Under the pieces are notes generated by a model. The model had not been told where the DNA came from, ran no database searches, and saw only the letters and a list, made by a program, of their open reading frames with translations. From Fimbriimonadaceae bacterium (GTDB lineage Bacteria > Armatimonadota > Fimbriimonadia > Fimbriimonadales > Fimbriimonadaceae): a stretch of DNA of 58,578 bases. How positions within the stretch are numbered: the first letter of the stretch is position 1; every line of letters begins with the position of its first letter. This document shows positions 18,095 through 26,444 of this stretch, piece after piece. The translations under genes and the position numbers were made by a program. Location of the stretch: assembly GCA_025455775.1 (NCBI GenBank), contig JALOLT010000002.1, positions 1 to 58,578 on the forward strand, written 5' to 3'.

Positions 18095-19099
18095 ATGGAA
18101 TCTTCGAGCATCGTTTCTGTCGAGTCTCTGTCTAAAGAGTTCCGCCTCGCTGTTAAAGAGCCAGGCGCCCAGGGGATCATCAAGGGCTTGTTTCGGCCTC
18201 GTCACAAGACAGTCCAGGCAGTGACAGATATCACGTTCTCGATTCAACCAGGGGAGATCGTTGGCTTTCTCGGCCCAAACGGGGCAGGCAAAACAACCAC
18301 GATCAAGATGCTGTCTGGGATCCTTTTCCCGACCTCTGGCAAGGCGACTGTCCTCGGCTACACGCCTTTCGATCGAAAGCCAGAGATGCTCCGCCAGATT
18401 GCTCTTGTGATGGGAAACCGGCAGCAGCTCTGGTGGGATTTGCCGGCTTGGGATAGCTTTGTGGTTCTCAGAGAGGTCTATGATGTCGATAAGAAGAAGT
18501 TCAAGCGGCGGGTTGACCACTTGGTTGAATCCCTCGGGCTCACCGACAAAGTTCAAACCCAGGTTAGGAAGCTGAGCCTTGGCGAGCGCATGAAGTGCGA
18601 ACTTGTGGCAGCTCTCATTCATTCTCCCAGGGTTCTTTTCCTCGATGAGCCAACCATCGGCTTGGATCTCGTCAGCCAGAAACGGATTCGGGAATTCTTG
18701 AGGGAGTTCAATCGGGAGGAAGAGTGCACAATTCTCCTGACAAGCCACTACATGCAGGACGTCGAAGAGCTTTGCGAGAGAGTCATTATCATCAACCACG
18801 GAGCCCTTGTCTACGACGGCACTCTCCAGGCATTAACCCTTGCCTTTTCCCAACACAAGTCAGTCCAGATCACCCTCACAGAACCTGTTCCGTCCGATAC
18901 TCTTGCCCAGTATGGGACAGTGCTCAGCCTCGACGGCAACGTCGCTATACTGGAAATGGCTCGCGAGGAACTCGCCGTGCGTACAGGACTACTCTTGGCG
19001 AACCTGCCGGTCGTCGATATCTCAGTCCCTGATACCGATGTCGAGGATGTCATCACCAAAGTCTTTACTTCCAGCCTCCCCGGCCCCAAAATTGACTGA
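18095..19099 (+). CDS. ABC transporter ATP-binding protein (ABC-2 / COG4586-like)
   Basis: 334 residues. Walker A FLGPNGAGKTT at residues 58-68, Q-loop region ALVMGNRQQLWW, the family-specific signature LSLGERMKCEL in place of LSGGQ, Walker B RVLFLDEPTIGLD, and the switch His in TSHYMQDVEELC. The NRQQLWWDLPAWDS block is typical of the COG4586 group that normally sits beside two ABC-2 membrane permeases. Here no permease is adjacent; valS follows. The gene lies between two parS sites about 1 kb apart. Substrate unknown. Confidence 0.92.
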   Translation: MESSSIVSVESLSKEFRLAVKEPGAQGIIKGLFRPRHKTVQAVTDITFSIQPGEIVGFLGPNGAGKTTTIKMLSGILFPTSGKATVLGYTPFDRKPEMLRQIALVMGNRQQLWWDLPAWDSFVVLREVYDVDKKKFKRRVDHLVESLGLTDKVQTQVRKLSLGERMKCELVAALIHSPRVLFLDEPTIGLDLVSQKRIREFLREFNREEECTILLTSHYMQDVEELCERVIIINHGALVYDGTLQALTLAFSQHKSVQITLTEPVPSDTLAQYGTVLSLDGNVAILEMAREELAVRTGLLLANLPVVDISVPDTDVEDVITKVFTSSLPGPKID

Positions 19100-19103
19100 G
19101 ACT

Positions 19104-19119
19104 TGTTTCACGTGAAACA
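19104..19119. other. parS centromere site 2
   Basis: A second exact TGTTTCACGTGAAACA, here extended to a perfect 20-base palindrome, CTTGTTTCACGTGAAACAAG (19102-19121). It lies in the 74-base gap between the ABC ATPase stop and the valS start. The spacing from site 1 is 1041 bases. Confidence 0.94.
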
Positions 19120-19173
19120 AGTGCGACACTGGTACGCTCCCTGTGTCTTCAAGACAGGAAGAAAGACAACACA

Positions 19174-21777
19174 ATGAGCGACACAGCCTATAACGCCCCT
19201 AGCGTAGAACCCAACTGGTACCAAGCCTGGGAAGCGGCCGGACTCTTCAGTCCCCAGCCAGAAAGCCAAAAGCCCAACTATTCCATCACAATCCCCCCAC
19301 CTAACATCACAGGTTCTCTCCACATGGGACACGCCCTGTGCTATCCCCTGCAAGACCTCCTGGGAAGATACAAAAGGCTGAAGGGCTACAATGTCTTGAT
19401 CCTGCCAGGACAAGACCACGCAGGGATCGCAACCCAAACCGTCGTCACCAAAAACCTCAAGAAAAAAGGGATCCAGCCCCACGAAATCGGGAGAGATGCC
19501 TTTGTCGAGCACGTATGGGAATGGCGACACGAAAGCGGCAACACAATCCTCAACCAATTCCGTGCCCTGGGCTGCGCATTCGACTGGAGCAAACTGCGCT
19601 TTACCCTCGACCAAGACTACGCACAGGCAGTTCTGAAAGTCTTTATCGATTGGTACGAAAAAGGACTCATCTACAAAGGCCTCAGAGTCATCAACTGGGA
19701 TCCCACCCTCAAAACGAGCGTCAGCGATATCGAAACCGAACGGAAAATCACCCAGGGCAAACTCTATCACATCAAATACCCCTTCAGCGACGGCACAGGC
19801 CACATCACCATCGCCACCACCAGGCCAGAAACCATGCTCGCCGACGTAGCAGTCGCAGTGAACCCCAAAGACGAGAGATACCAATCCCTGATCGGTAAAA
19901 CCCTATCCCTGCCTCTCACAAACCGCGAAATCCCCCTCATTGCCGACGAATACCCAGACCCAGAATTCGGGACAGGAGCTGTCAAGGTGACGCCAGCCCA
20001 TGATCCAAACGACTTCGAAATCGGCAAGCGACATAACCTCCCAATCCTCTTTATGATGGACGAAAGGGCAAAAGTAACAGAACTCGGAGGGATCTACCAA
20101 GGCCTCGACCGCTTCGAAGCCAGGAAGAAAGTCGTCCAAGACCTCGAAGAACAAGGTTTTCTCGAAAAAATCGAGGATCACGAAATCGCCCTCATCATCA
20201 GCGACCGATCCAAAGACGTCATCGAACCTTATGCCAGTGAACAGTGGTTTGTGAACCAAACCGAACTCGCCAAAGAAGCGATTCGAGTCGTCGAGAATGG
20301 ACAAATCCAATTCCACCCAGCCCGCTACAAGGAAGTCTATCTCGATTGGATGAACAACATCCGAGATTGGTGCATCAGTCGCCAACTTTGGTGGGGACAC
20401 AGAATCCCAATCTACTACACAGAATCTGGAAAGACAATCGCTGCCCTCAACTGGGAGGACGCCCAGGCTAAGGCAGGAGAAGACAAAATCCTCCGGCAAG
20501 ACGATGACGTCCTCGACACCTGGTTCTCAAGTGGACTATGGCCCTTCGCAACCTTAGGATGGCCACAAAGCGAGACAGAACTCAAGCAATACTATCCAAC
20601 CGATGTCCTGGTCACTTCCCGAGAAATCCTCTACCTCTGGGTTGCTCGGATGATCATGATGGGAATGTCATTCATCGGCGAAATCCCCTTCCGAAACGTC
20701 TACATCTACGCAACTGTGCTCACCGAAGACGGGAAGAGAATGTCCAAGAGCCTGGGGACTGGGGTGGACCCAATGGAAGTGATCGAGACGAAAGGGGCAG
20801 ACGCCATCCGCTACACCCTCTTCGCTCAAACCGGACTCAACCAAGACCTGCGCTACTCAGAAAAACGAACCACCGAAGCTAGAGCCTTCTGCAACAAGGT
20901 CTGGAACGCGAGCCGGTTTGTCCTGATGAACCTCGAAGGATTTGTCCCTGGCAAGCCAATGCCAGAGCCAAACGAATTCGACCAGTGGATTCTCAGCCGC
21001 CTGGCCCACACAGAAAGGGAAGTCACAGAAGGGATCGATCAATATGATATTCAAAGGGCAGTTGCTGCCCTCACGTCCTTCTTTTGGAACGAGCTCTGCG
21101 ATTGGTATATTGAGGTCTCAAAAGGAAGACTACAACAGAGTGAAGAGCGCGATGCCCCCCAGTGGGTTCTTTTTACCTGCCTGGAAGCCTATCTCAAAAT
21201 GCTGCATCCCATCTTGCCTTTCGTGACAGAGGAAGTCTACTCCCTCCTGCCAGGTCGAACAAAAGGCGAATTCCTGATGGCGAGTGAATGGCCTGAGATC
21301 CCGGAAGACTGGGCGAACCCAAGTCTCGAAGCCAAAGTGTCGCGCCTTTTGGAAACAACCAGGGCGATGAGAGCTCTCCGGGCAGAGCTTGGTCTGGCCC
21401 CAGGCAGGGTTATCCCAGAGGCAAATTACGAAGGCGACCTTCAGGGAGGAGAAAAAATCCTCGCCTCACAAGCCTGGATCACGACCCTGAAATCAGGCAA
21501 ACCGAGCGAAGGGAAGTTCGTCTCGACAACCGTGAACGGCATAGACCTCCATCTCACAACCGCTCAACTCATTGACGAAAGCAAAGAGCTCCAAAGGCTT
21601 GCCAATGAGGCTACAAAACTGGAAGCAGAACTAGTTAAAGTAGAGCTTCAGCTAAATAATCCTCAATTTATCGAGAAAGCAAAGCCAGATCTCGTCGAAA
21701 AGGCCAAGAGTCAAAAGCAGGAGATCTTGGAGAAACTCGCCAAGAACAAAGACCGTCAAAAGCTGTTTAACGGCTGA
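19174..21777 (+). CDS. valS: Valine--tRNA ligase
   Basis: 867 residues. Charges tRNA-Val. The class I HIGH motif appears as PPPNITGSLHMGHAL (about residues 39-53) and the KMSKS loop as GKRMSKSLGTG (520-530). The editing (CP1) domain and the C-terminal coiled-coil arm (LQRLANEATKLEAELVKVELQLNNPQFIEKAKPDLVEKA) are present, confirming ValRS over IleRS or LeuRS. The 74-base leader holds a parS site and is too short for a T-box riboswitch. Its 3' end overlaps the convergent comEC hydrolase gene by 11 bases. Confidence 0.98.
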   Translation: MSDTAYNAPSVEPNWYQAWEAAGLFSPQPESQKPNYSITIPPPNITGSLHMGHALCYPLQDLLGRYKRLKGYNVLILPGQDHAGIATQTVVTKNLKKKGIQPHEIGRDAFVEHVWEWRHESGNTILNQFRALGCAFDWSKLRFTLDQDYAQAVLKVFIDWYEKGLIYKGLRVINWDPTLKTSVSDIETERKITQGKLYHIKYPFSDGTGHITIATTRPETMLADVAVAVNPKDERYQSLIGKTLSLPLTNREIPLIADEYPDPEFGTGAVKVTPAHDPNDFEIGKRHNLPILFMMDERAKVTELGGIYQGLDRFEARKKVVQDLEEQGFLEKIEDHEIALIISDRSKDVIEPYASEQWFVNQTELAKEAIRVVENGQIQFHPARYKEVYLDWMNNIRDWCISRQLWWGHRIPIYYTESGKTIAALNWEDAQAKAGEDKILRQDDDVLDTWFSSGLWPFATLGWPQSETELKQYYPTDVLVTSREILYLWVARMIMMGMSFIGEIPFRNVYIYATVLTEDGKRMSKSLGTGVDPMEVIETKGADAIRYTLFAQTGLNQDLRYSEKRTTEARAFCNKVWNASRFVLMNLEGFVPGKPMPEPNEFDQWILSRLAHTEREVTEGIDQYDIQRAVAALTSFFWNELCDWYIEVSKGRLQQSEERDAPQWVLFTCLEAYLKMLHPILPFVTEEVYSLLPGRTKGEFLMASEWPEIPEDWANPSLEAKVSRLLETTRAMRALRAELGLAPGRVIPEANYEGDLQGGEKILASQAWITTLKSGKPSEGKFVSTTVNGIDLHLTTAQLIDESKELQRLANEATKLEAELVKVELQLNNPQFIEKAKPDLVEKAKSQKQEILEKLAKNKDRQKLFNG

Positions 21778-22612
21778 GAGTCCAGCGTCCATAATTCGGC
21801 ACAAAGGTCAGGGTTCCGTCACGATCAGTACGTTTGAGGCGGATCCCTGCTCGCCGTAATCTCTGCAGAGTCTGCCAGGCAGGGTGGCCATAGTTGTTTG
21901 TCGCTCCCACGCTCGCGATCGCCGTTTCTGGTTGAATCACTTCCAGCAGCTCAACCGAAGTTGAAGTGCTGCTCCCGTGGTGACCGAGCTTGAGCAAGGA
22001 CGCAGGCGGGAGACCTTTCCTGATCAAAGCCTGCTCGCCGGTAGAGGGCAAGTCACCAGTCAACAAAGCGCGAGACCCAGCAATCTCGATCAGAGTGACC
22101 AAGCTCAGGTCATTGTCATCCTTTGTCCCCAGAGCTGGTAGAACCCAAAAAGTGAGATTGGCCTCGCCGATCTTCCGTGTGCGACCTTGCTTCAAGTAGG
22201 TGATGGGAACCCCTCTCAGAGCTGGTTCAGAGCTTACAGCTTGCCACACGGGATGACTTCGAAAGTCATCGCGAATCACGATTTCACGGATCGGAATCTG
22301 GCGGGCGATCCCAGGCAGGCCCCCCACGTGATCCTGATCTGGATGGGTCACGACAAAGAGGTCGATCTGCCTCACTCCGGTTCGTTTCAGCCACGGCACG
22401 ACGAGACGGGCACCTGCGTCAAAGCTCGGAGTGGCTGGCCCTCCGTCAATCAGGATAGCCTTGCCTTCGCTTCTCACTAAGGTTGCATCCCCTTGGCCAA
22501 CAGACAAGAACGACAGTGAGTTCACGTGACTCCATGGAATCGCCTGGGAGCCAAAGATCCCGACAGATGCAAAAATCACCAATCCAGCCCCGAGCTTAAA
22601 GCGATCGATCAC
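21767..22612 (-). CDS. ComEC C-terminal-type MBL hydrolase, separate gene
   Basis: 281 residues from GTG 22612, supported by GGAGG 4 bases upstream and by overlap (17 bases) with the end of the membrane ComEC gene. One short N-terminal hydrophobic segment, then the ComEC/Rec2 hydrolase domain: LSFLSVGQGDATLV, ILIDGG, VVTHPDQDHVGGLPG (HxDxDH), LLTGDLPSTGEQAL, LKLGHHGSSTSTS. In one-piece ComEC this domain is thought to degrade the non-transforming DNA strand during uptake. Here it is encoded as a separate polypeptide. Confidence 0.87.
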   Translation of the reverse strand: MIDRFKLGAGLVIFASVGIFGSQAIPWSHVNSLSFLSVGQGDATLVRSEGKAILIDGGPATPSFDAGARLVVPWLKRTGVRQIDLFVVTHPDQDHVGGLPGIARQIPIREIVIRDDFRSHPVWQAVSSEPALRGVPITYLKQGRTRKIGEANLTFWVLPALGTKDDNDLSLVTLIEIAGSRALLTGDLPSTGEQALIRKGLPPASLLKLGHHGSSTSTSVELLEVIQPETAIASVGATNNYGHPAWQTLQRLRRAGIRLKRTDRDGTLTFVPNYGRWTLSR

Positions 22613-23999
22613 GAGGCCTCCAGAGTAAGAATGCTCCAACCACGAAAGGAATGAGCCAGAAGAGCGAAAAATAGGAGACTGAGACTGAGGCCAGGGGAAA
22701 GCGTGACCCTCCATTAATCACGAACTCTATGAGCCACAGAAGGGGCAAAGCGAGGCCTTGGTACACAAAGCTCCCCAGGTTTGGCAAAACCCAGGAAATC
22801 ATCCAGGCACCCAGACTTACGACAATCGCCAGATCCACTAGGGGCACGACAACAAGATTGATAACAAAGCCAATGAGAGAGGCTTCTCCGAACGACCAGG
22901 CAGTCAGGGGGGCAGTCGCGAGGGAGACGACCAAGCTGGTTTTAACAGTTTGCCAAAACTTCTCGCGCCACGTCATGTTTGATAATGCGCGAGCCGAAGG
23001 CACGAAGAGAACCAGAGAGCCGACAGCAAAGATCGAAAGCCAAAAGCCCAGATCCTGGATCGTCCGCGGAAACAAAATCAGATAGATCAGAGAAGCAACA
23101 GAAAGGGTTGTGAGCCCATCGCTCTGGCGTCGGAAAAGATAGGCGCCGACAAAGAGCAGGCTCATCAGAGCAGCTCGAACGATGGGAGGCCGAAACCCTG
23201 CTGCAGCCGCGTAGAGTGCCAGAAGCCCAGCCAGGATTCCAATCTTGAATTCAGGCTTGATCGGTAAGGGAAGCAATAGCAAAGTCAGGAAACCTGCCGC
23301 AACCATCACATGAAGACCAGAAGTAGAAACAATGTGAACTGTACCAGTTCGCCTCAAATCCTCATAAAAGTGAGGTTCCAGCCCGGAAGTTACATTGAAA
23401 CAAAGGGCTGCGGCAAGCATTTGTCGGTCTTGTGGGTCTGAGCGACGCACAAAGTCAACAAAGCTTTGACGGGTTAAGGTCGCCCATCGCCAAAAGGCTG
23501 GCCCCTCTCGGATCAGCTTCACCCCCCCGGTCAATCTCAGCCTTCCTGCCGCTTCTTCCACTGCGAAGGCACCGGGGGAGAGGGCAATTTTCTCCCCTTT
23601 GACCTGAAAGACGTCCCCCCGGCTCACGACCATCGCGGCAGGAAATGTGGTTCGGAGTTTCTCGCCACTAGGGGTCGCGACGACAGCGGAGAGACTATCG
23701 CGGACGAGCGAAGGCACAGAAGAAACTGTGACGAGGCCAGAGTAAGAGCTCTTTTCCTGAATCCTCGCCACTGGGGGAGGGCTGAGGACGGTTCCCAAAA
23801 TCAGGCCTGCCATCCAGAAAAGGATTTGCTTGCGGAAGGCAAAGAACAAGGGAACAATCGCCAAAAGTGACCAGCCACCAGAGGGGATCAGGCCACATCC
23901 GCTCAAAAAGGCGAGAAAAACGAGGAAGGCAGGTCGACCTTCGAGTTCGAGGCGAAGTTCTTCCAGCTCGCGAAAAAGCGGCTCTAGTGGTTTCGCCAC
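22596..23999 (-). CDS. comEC: ComEC/Rec2 DNA-uptake channel, membrane portion
   Basis: 467 residues from GTG 23999 (an in-frame upstream extension would overlap most of the DUF721 gene). N-terminal helices, an OB-like periplasmic part (about residues 80-170), and the Competence domain with the motif VHIVSTSGLHVMVAAGFL and FRPPIVRAALMSLLFV. It forms the inner-membrane channel for single-stranded DNA in natural transformation. The hydrolase domain that normally follows is carried by the overlapping downstream gene. Overlaps the DUF721 gene by 16 bases. Confidence 0.88.
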   Translation of the reverse strand: MAKPLEPLFRELEELRLELEGRPAFLVFLAFLSGCGLIPSGGWSLLAIVPLFFAFRKQILFWMAGLILGTVLSPPPVARIQEKSSYSGLVTVSSVPSLVRDSLSAVVATPSGEKLRTTFPAAMVVSRGDVFQVKGEKIALSPGAFAVEEAAGRLRLTGGVKLIREGPAFWRWATLTRQSFVDFVRRSDPQDRQMLAAALCFNVTSGLEPHFYEDLRRTGTVHIVSTSGLHVMVAAGFLTLLLLPLPIKPEFKIGILAGLLALYAAAAGFRPPIVRAALMSLLFVGAYLFRRQSDGLTTLSVASLIYLILFPRTIQDLGFWLSIFAVGSLVLFVPSARALSNMTWREKFWQTVKTSLVVSLATAPLTAWSFGEASLIGFVINLVVVPLVDLAIVVSLGAWMISWVLPNLGSFVYQGLALPLLWLIEFVINGGSRFPLASVSVSYFSLFWLIPFVVGAFLLWRPRDRSL

Positions 24000-24283
24000 G
24001 GACGGACGCCTACTCTCAGATTCATAAAGAGACCTGATTCTTGGGCGAGTTGATTCAGACGGGAGACAATATCTTCTTGTCTCGTGCGGATTTCTTGGGC
24101 CCAGGCCGATCCAGAGGCACGCACCCAAACAGTCCCATGGTCATATCGCTCCGGCTGGCAGTGTTCGGCCAAAGTTGGCCCAACGACCTCTTCCCACCGC
24201 CTCATCACCATCTGGGCCTTCGCCGCCTTTAAAACCTCAGGGCGATCCAGGCTCCCTGCCAAAACTTCAGAGAGTCGCTTCAT
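23984..24283 (-). CDS. DciA-like helicase-loader protein (DUF721)
   Basis: 99 residues. The single domain KAAKAQMVMRRWEEVVGPTLAEHCQPERYDHGTVWVRASGSAWAQEIR is the DUF721/DciA fold. DciA is the ancestral loader of the replicative helicase DnaB in bacteria without DnaC/DnaI. The gene lies between recF and comEC and overlaps both (17 and 16 bases), so the set is one translationally coupled operon. A functional match to DciA is inferred from family and context. Confidence 0.85.
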   Translation of the reverse strand: MKRLSEVLAGSLDRPEVLKAAKAQMVMRRWEEVVGPTLAEHCQPERYDHGTVWVRASGSAWAQEIRTRQEDIVSRLNQLAQESGLFMNLRVGVRPWRNH

Positions 24284-25373
24284 GATGTCCCATCCGACCA
24301 GATTGTACTAGAAAGATCGTGGAAGAACGAAGGAGTTCTCCACCGACTTGTCCAGGTTCTGTACAAGTTAGAAAAACCTGACCTCCTTCATTCAAGGCAG
24401 CTGAGACTAGGGCTGACCGTCGATTCTGATCCAAATCACTGAAAACGTCGTCTAGGAGCAAAACAGGGGGAAAGCCAAAGACCTCTCGCGCAGATTCCAA
24501 AACCGCAAGTTTAAGTGAGATCACACTGGTTCTTTGTTGCCCTTGAGACCCAAACGTTCGAACCGCCTTCCCCCCGACCTCGATGAGGAGCTCATCTCGG
24601 TGGGGGCCGCACGTTGTGGTTCCTCTTGCCAGGTCTTCGCGCCGCGACGAGAGAGCAAGGGCCAAATCTTGCTCACGTGGCTCGTAGGTCAAGAGAAACC
24701 CTTCTCCCGGAGCGAGTCTCTGGTGAGCTGACTGGGCAACTGGATTTAGCCAAGTAATCCAATCTTGTCGGATCCTGCGAATCTCCGTTCCATGCTCAAC
24801 CATCTGGTCTTCCCATGCTTCGAAGGCCTCTGGATAAAAAGATCCTTCTTGAGCTTGTTTCAGGAGGGCGTTTCGCTGTTCCAGAGCTCTGCGATAGATG
24901 GTGAGATGCCGGAGATAGGCAGGGTAGATCTGGGCCAGTTCGGTATCCAGAAAGTGGCGTCGCTCACTCGGTTCTCCAGTCGCAATTCCGAGGTCTTGAG
25001 ATGAGAAGCAGATTGTTGGCAGACGTCCGATGACATCTGAGGCACGAGGCAGAGAAACGGAGTTGACCAAAACCTTTTTTCTGCTACCGAGGGCCAGTTG
25101 AACCGCTAGGGCGGAGCCCATCGGATTCAGGGTCGCAGAGACCCTTGCTTGGGTGGCTCCGTGGCGGATGGCCAGAGAATCCTTTGATCCGCGGAGAAGA
25201 CGTCCGGTAGAGAGCAGGGAAATCGCCTCAAGGCAGTTCGTCTTTCCCTGGGCATTCTCGCCACAGATCAGATTGACCCCTGGGGCGGGATGAATGGTCT
25301 CACTCTCGTAATTCCGAAAATCGTGGAGCGTCATCTCACTCACTCGGATCGGTTCCCGTTCCGTCACAGGCAC
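24267..25373 (-). CDS. recF: DNA replication and repair protein RecF
   Basis: 368 residues. Walker A GENAQGKTN (residues 38-46), ABC-type signature FGSQGQQRTSVISLKLA, and Walker B PPVLLLDDVFSDLD define RecF, an SMC-like ATPase that helps load RecA on gapped DNA. MTLHDFRNYES near residue 14 is the canonical opening, so an internal start is possible. First gene of the recF-dciA-comEC operon. In many bacteria recF follows dnaA-dnaN; neither is present here. Confidence 0.96.
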   Translation of the reverse strand: MPVTEREPIRVSEMTLHDFRNYESETIHPAPGVNLICGENAQGKTNCLEAISLLSTGRLLRGSKDSLAIRHGATQARVSATLNPMGSALAVQLALGSRKKVLVNSVSLPRASDVIGRLPTICFSSQDLGIATGEPSERRHFLDTELAQIYPAYLRHLTIYRRALEQRNALLKQAQEGSFYPEAFEAWEDQMVEHGTEIRRIRQDWITWLNPVAQSAHQRLAPGEGFLLTYEPREQDLALALSSRREDLARGTTTCGPHRDELLIEVGGKAVRTFGSQGQQRTSVISLKLAVLESAREVFGFPPVLLLDDVFSDLDQNRRSALVSAALNEGGQVFLTCTEPGQVGGELLRSSTIFLVQSGRMGHHEATL

Positions 25374-25427
25374 CTCAGAGCGGAGAGCGTTTCGGTTCTC
25401 CCCCTTGTTTTCTTTAGGAGACTTTCT

Positions 25428-25529
25428 ATGAAAGAAACTTTATTGTTCTTATTAAGGTGGGGAAAAGGGTCTGAAAGGTCTTGGAATGCCGCCCAAAAGG
25501 GGTTATTCGTAGCAGTTTTGGAGCTATAA
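25428..25529 (+). CDS. Possible 33-residue peptide gene in the recF-RDD gap
   Basis: A short frame from ATG 25428 with AGGAG 8 bases upstream, an excellent ribosome site by position. The product (starting MKETLLFLLRWGKGSERSWN) could be an amphipathic or membrane-associated peptide. It lies on the strand opposite to recF in the 308-base gap between recF and the RDD gene. No homology is recognised and chance is not excluded. Confidence 0.3.
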   Translation: MKETLLFLLRWGKGSERSWNAAQKGLFVAVLEL

Positions 25530-25559
25530 GAATAACAGATCCTCTTGGGGACAGAAAGG

Positions 25560-25641
25560 GGAAAAGAGGGAGGTATTTGTCGCAAAGAGGAAAGGTCGTT
25601 GGGGGCTTGCTGAGCCTTCCCACACTTTTCCCCTCTTTTCC
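25560..25641. repeat. Inverted repeat in the gap upstream of recF
   Basis: GGAAAAGAGGG (25560-25570) and its exact complement CCCTCTTTTCC (25631-25641) are 60 bases apart. The gap also contains purine-rich runs. It could be a terminator for the RDD gene with a large loop, or part of the recF promoter region; nothing else is recognised between 25374 and 25681 apart from the small peptide frame. Confidence 0.35.
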
Positions 25642-25681
25642 TCAAAAGGTCCCCCAAGGTTGTTCCATTCTCGTTTGGCCC

Positions 25682-26422
25682 TCAGACGAGCTTCCTTTGA
25701 CGGCCATACTTCATGACAACCGCTTCCATTTGGTAAATCGGGTGGACGTTTGGGATCGGCTCAATTTTATGTTCTTCAGCGAAAGGCTCCCAAATTTCCG
25801 CGATTGATCTTGCCTGAGTCACGGGAGGGAGTTCAGGAAATCTGTCGCAGAGTCTTTTGATGGCGTGGTAGTCCTCGAGAGTCATCCCCTTCAATTCGCC
25901 AATCGAATTTTCAAAGACATGTTCCCCATATTGGTGAGGGGCAGGAGAGAAATTCGATCTCGCCCTTGGTTCGTGAACCACCACTGTGTGAGAAACAAGA
26001 TCGCCAATGCGTTGAGATTGTTTATTGAGGAACATGCAAACAAGATCGACTATGAAGAGGGGAGGGAAACGGAGCAAATTGCGAAGAATCGCTCCAGAGG
26101 GTGTAACGGGGGTGCCATCGGCTGACATGACCCGCAAGTTCAGGATCTTCTTTCCCAGTGTTTGGCCCCGCCATAGGGCCTCCTGGAGCCCAAAGTAGAG
26201 ATAGAAACCAAAGGTGAAGAGCAAGACCTGCAGAAGCAAAACAAGGTCGGGAATCACGAGGGCCAAAATGGCAGTAACCGTCGAGGCAGCGTAAAAGAAC
26301 ATTCCCAGAAAGATGGCATCGAGGATAAAGGCGCCGGCACGACTTCCGAAGGCAGCGAGGTTAAAGGTCACCACCACTTTATCGGGAGTCAGGACATGCA
26401 ATCGGTCGATCACGAGTATCAT
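25682..26422 (-). CDS. RDD family membrane protein
   Basis: 246 residues. AFGSRAGAFILDAIFLGMF opens the RDD domain (R and D residues in the first helix); RGQTLGKKILNLRVMSADGTPVTPSGAILRNLLRF and QRIGDLVSHTVVV are the typical later blocks. Three to four membrane helices and a soluble tail of about 85 residues. Function of the family is mostly unknown; some are transport-related. Divergent from the DUF58 gene with only 22 bases between start codons. Confidence 0.88.
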   Translation of the reverse strand: MILVIDRLHVLTPDKVVVTFNLAAFGSRAGAFILDAIFLGMFFYAASTVTAILALVIPDLVLLLQVLLFTFGFYLYFGLQEALWRGQTLGKKILNLRVMSADGTPVTPSGAILRNLLRFPPLFIVDLVCMFLNKQSQRIGDLVSHTVVVHEPRARSNFSPAPHQYGEHVFENSIGELKGMTLEDYHAIKRLCDRFPELPPVTQARSIAEIWEPFAEEHKIEPIPNVHPIYQMEAVVMKYGRQRKLV

Positions 26423-26444
26423 CGTACCATTCGGTCAAAGTGCG

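Noticed and set aside
19100-19173. T-box leader for valS
   Set aside because: The gap is only 74 bases and mostly parS palindrome; no specifier or antiterminator bulge could fit.
22596-22714. Extended N terminus (34 more residues) of the comEC hydrolase gene
   Set aside because: This part overlaps the channel gene and has no ribosome site, whereas GTG 22612 has GGAGG just upstream.
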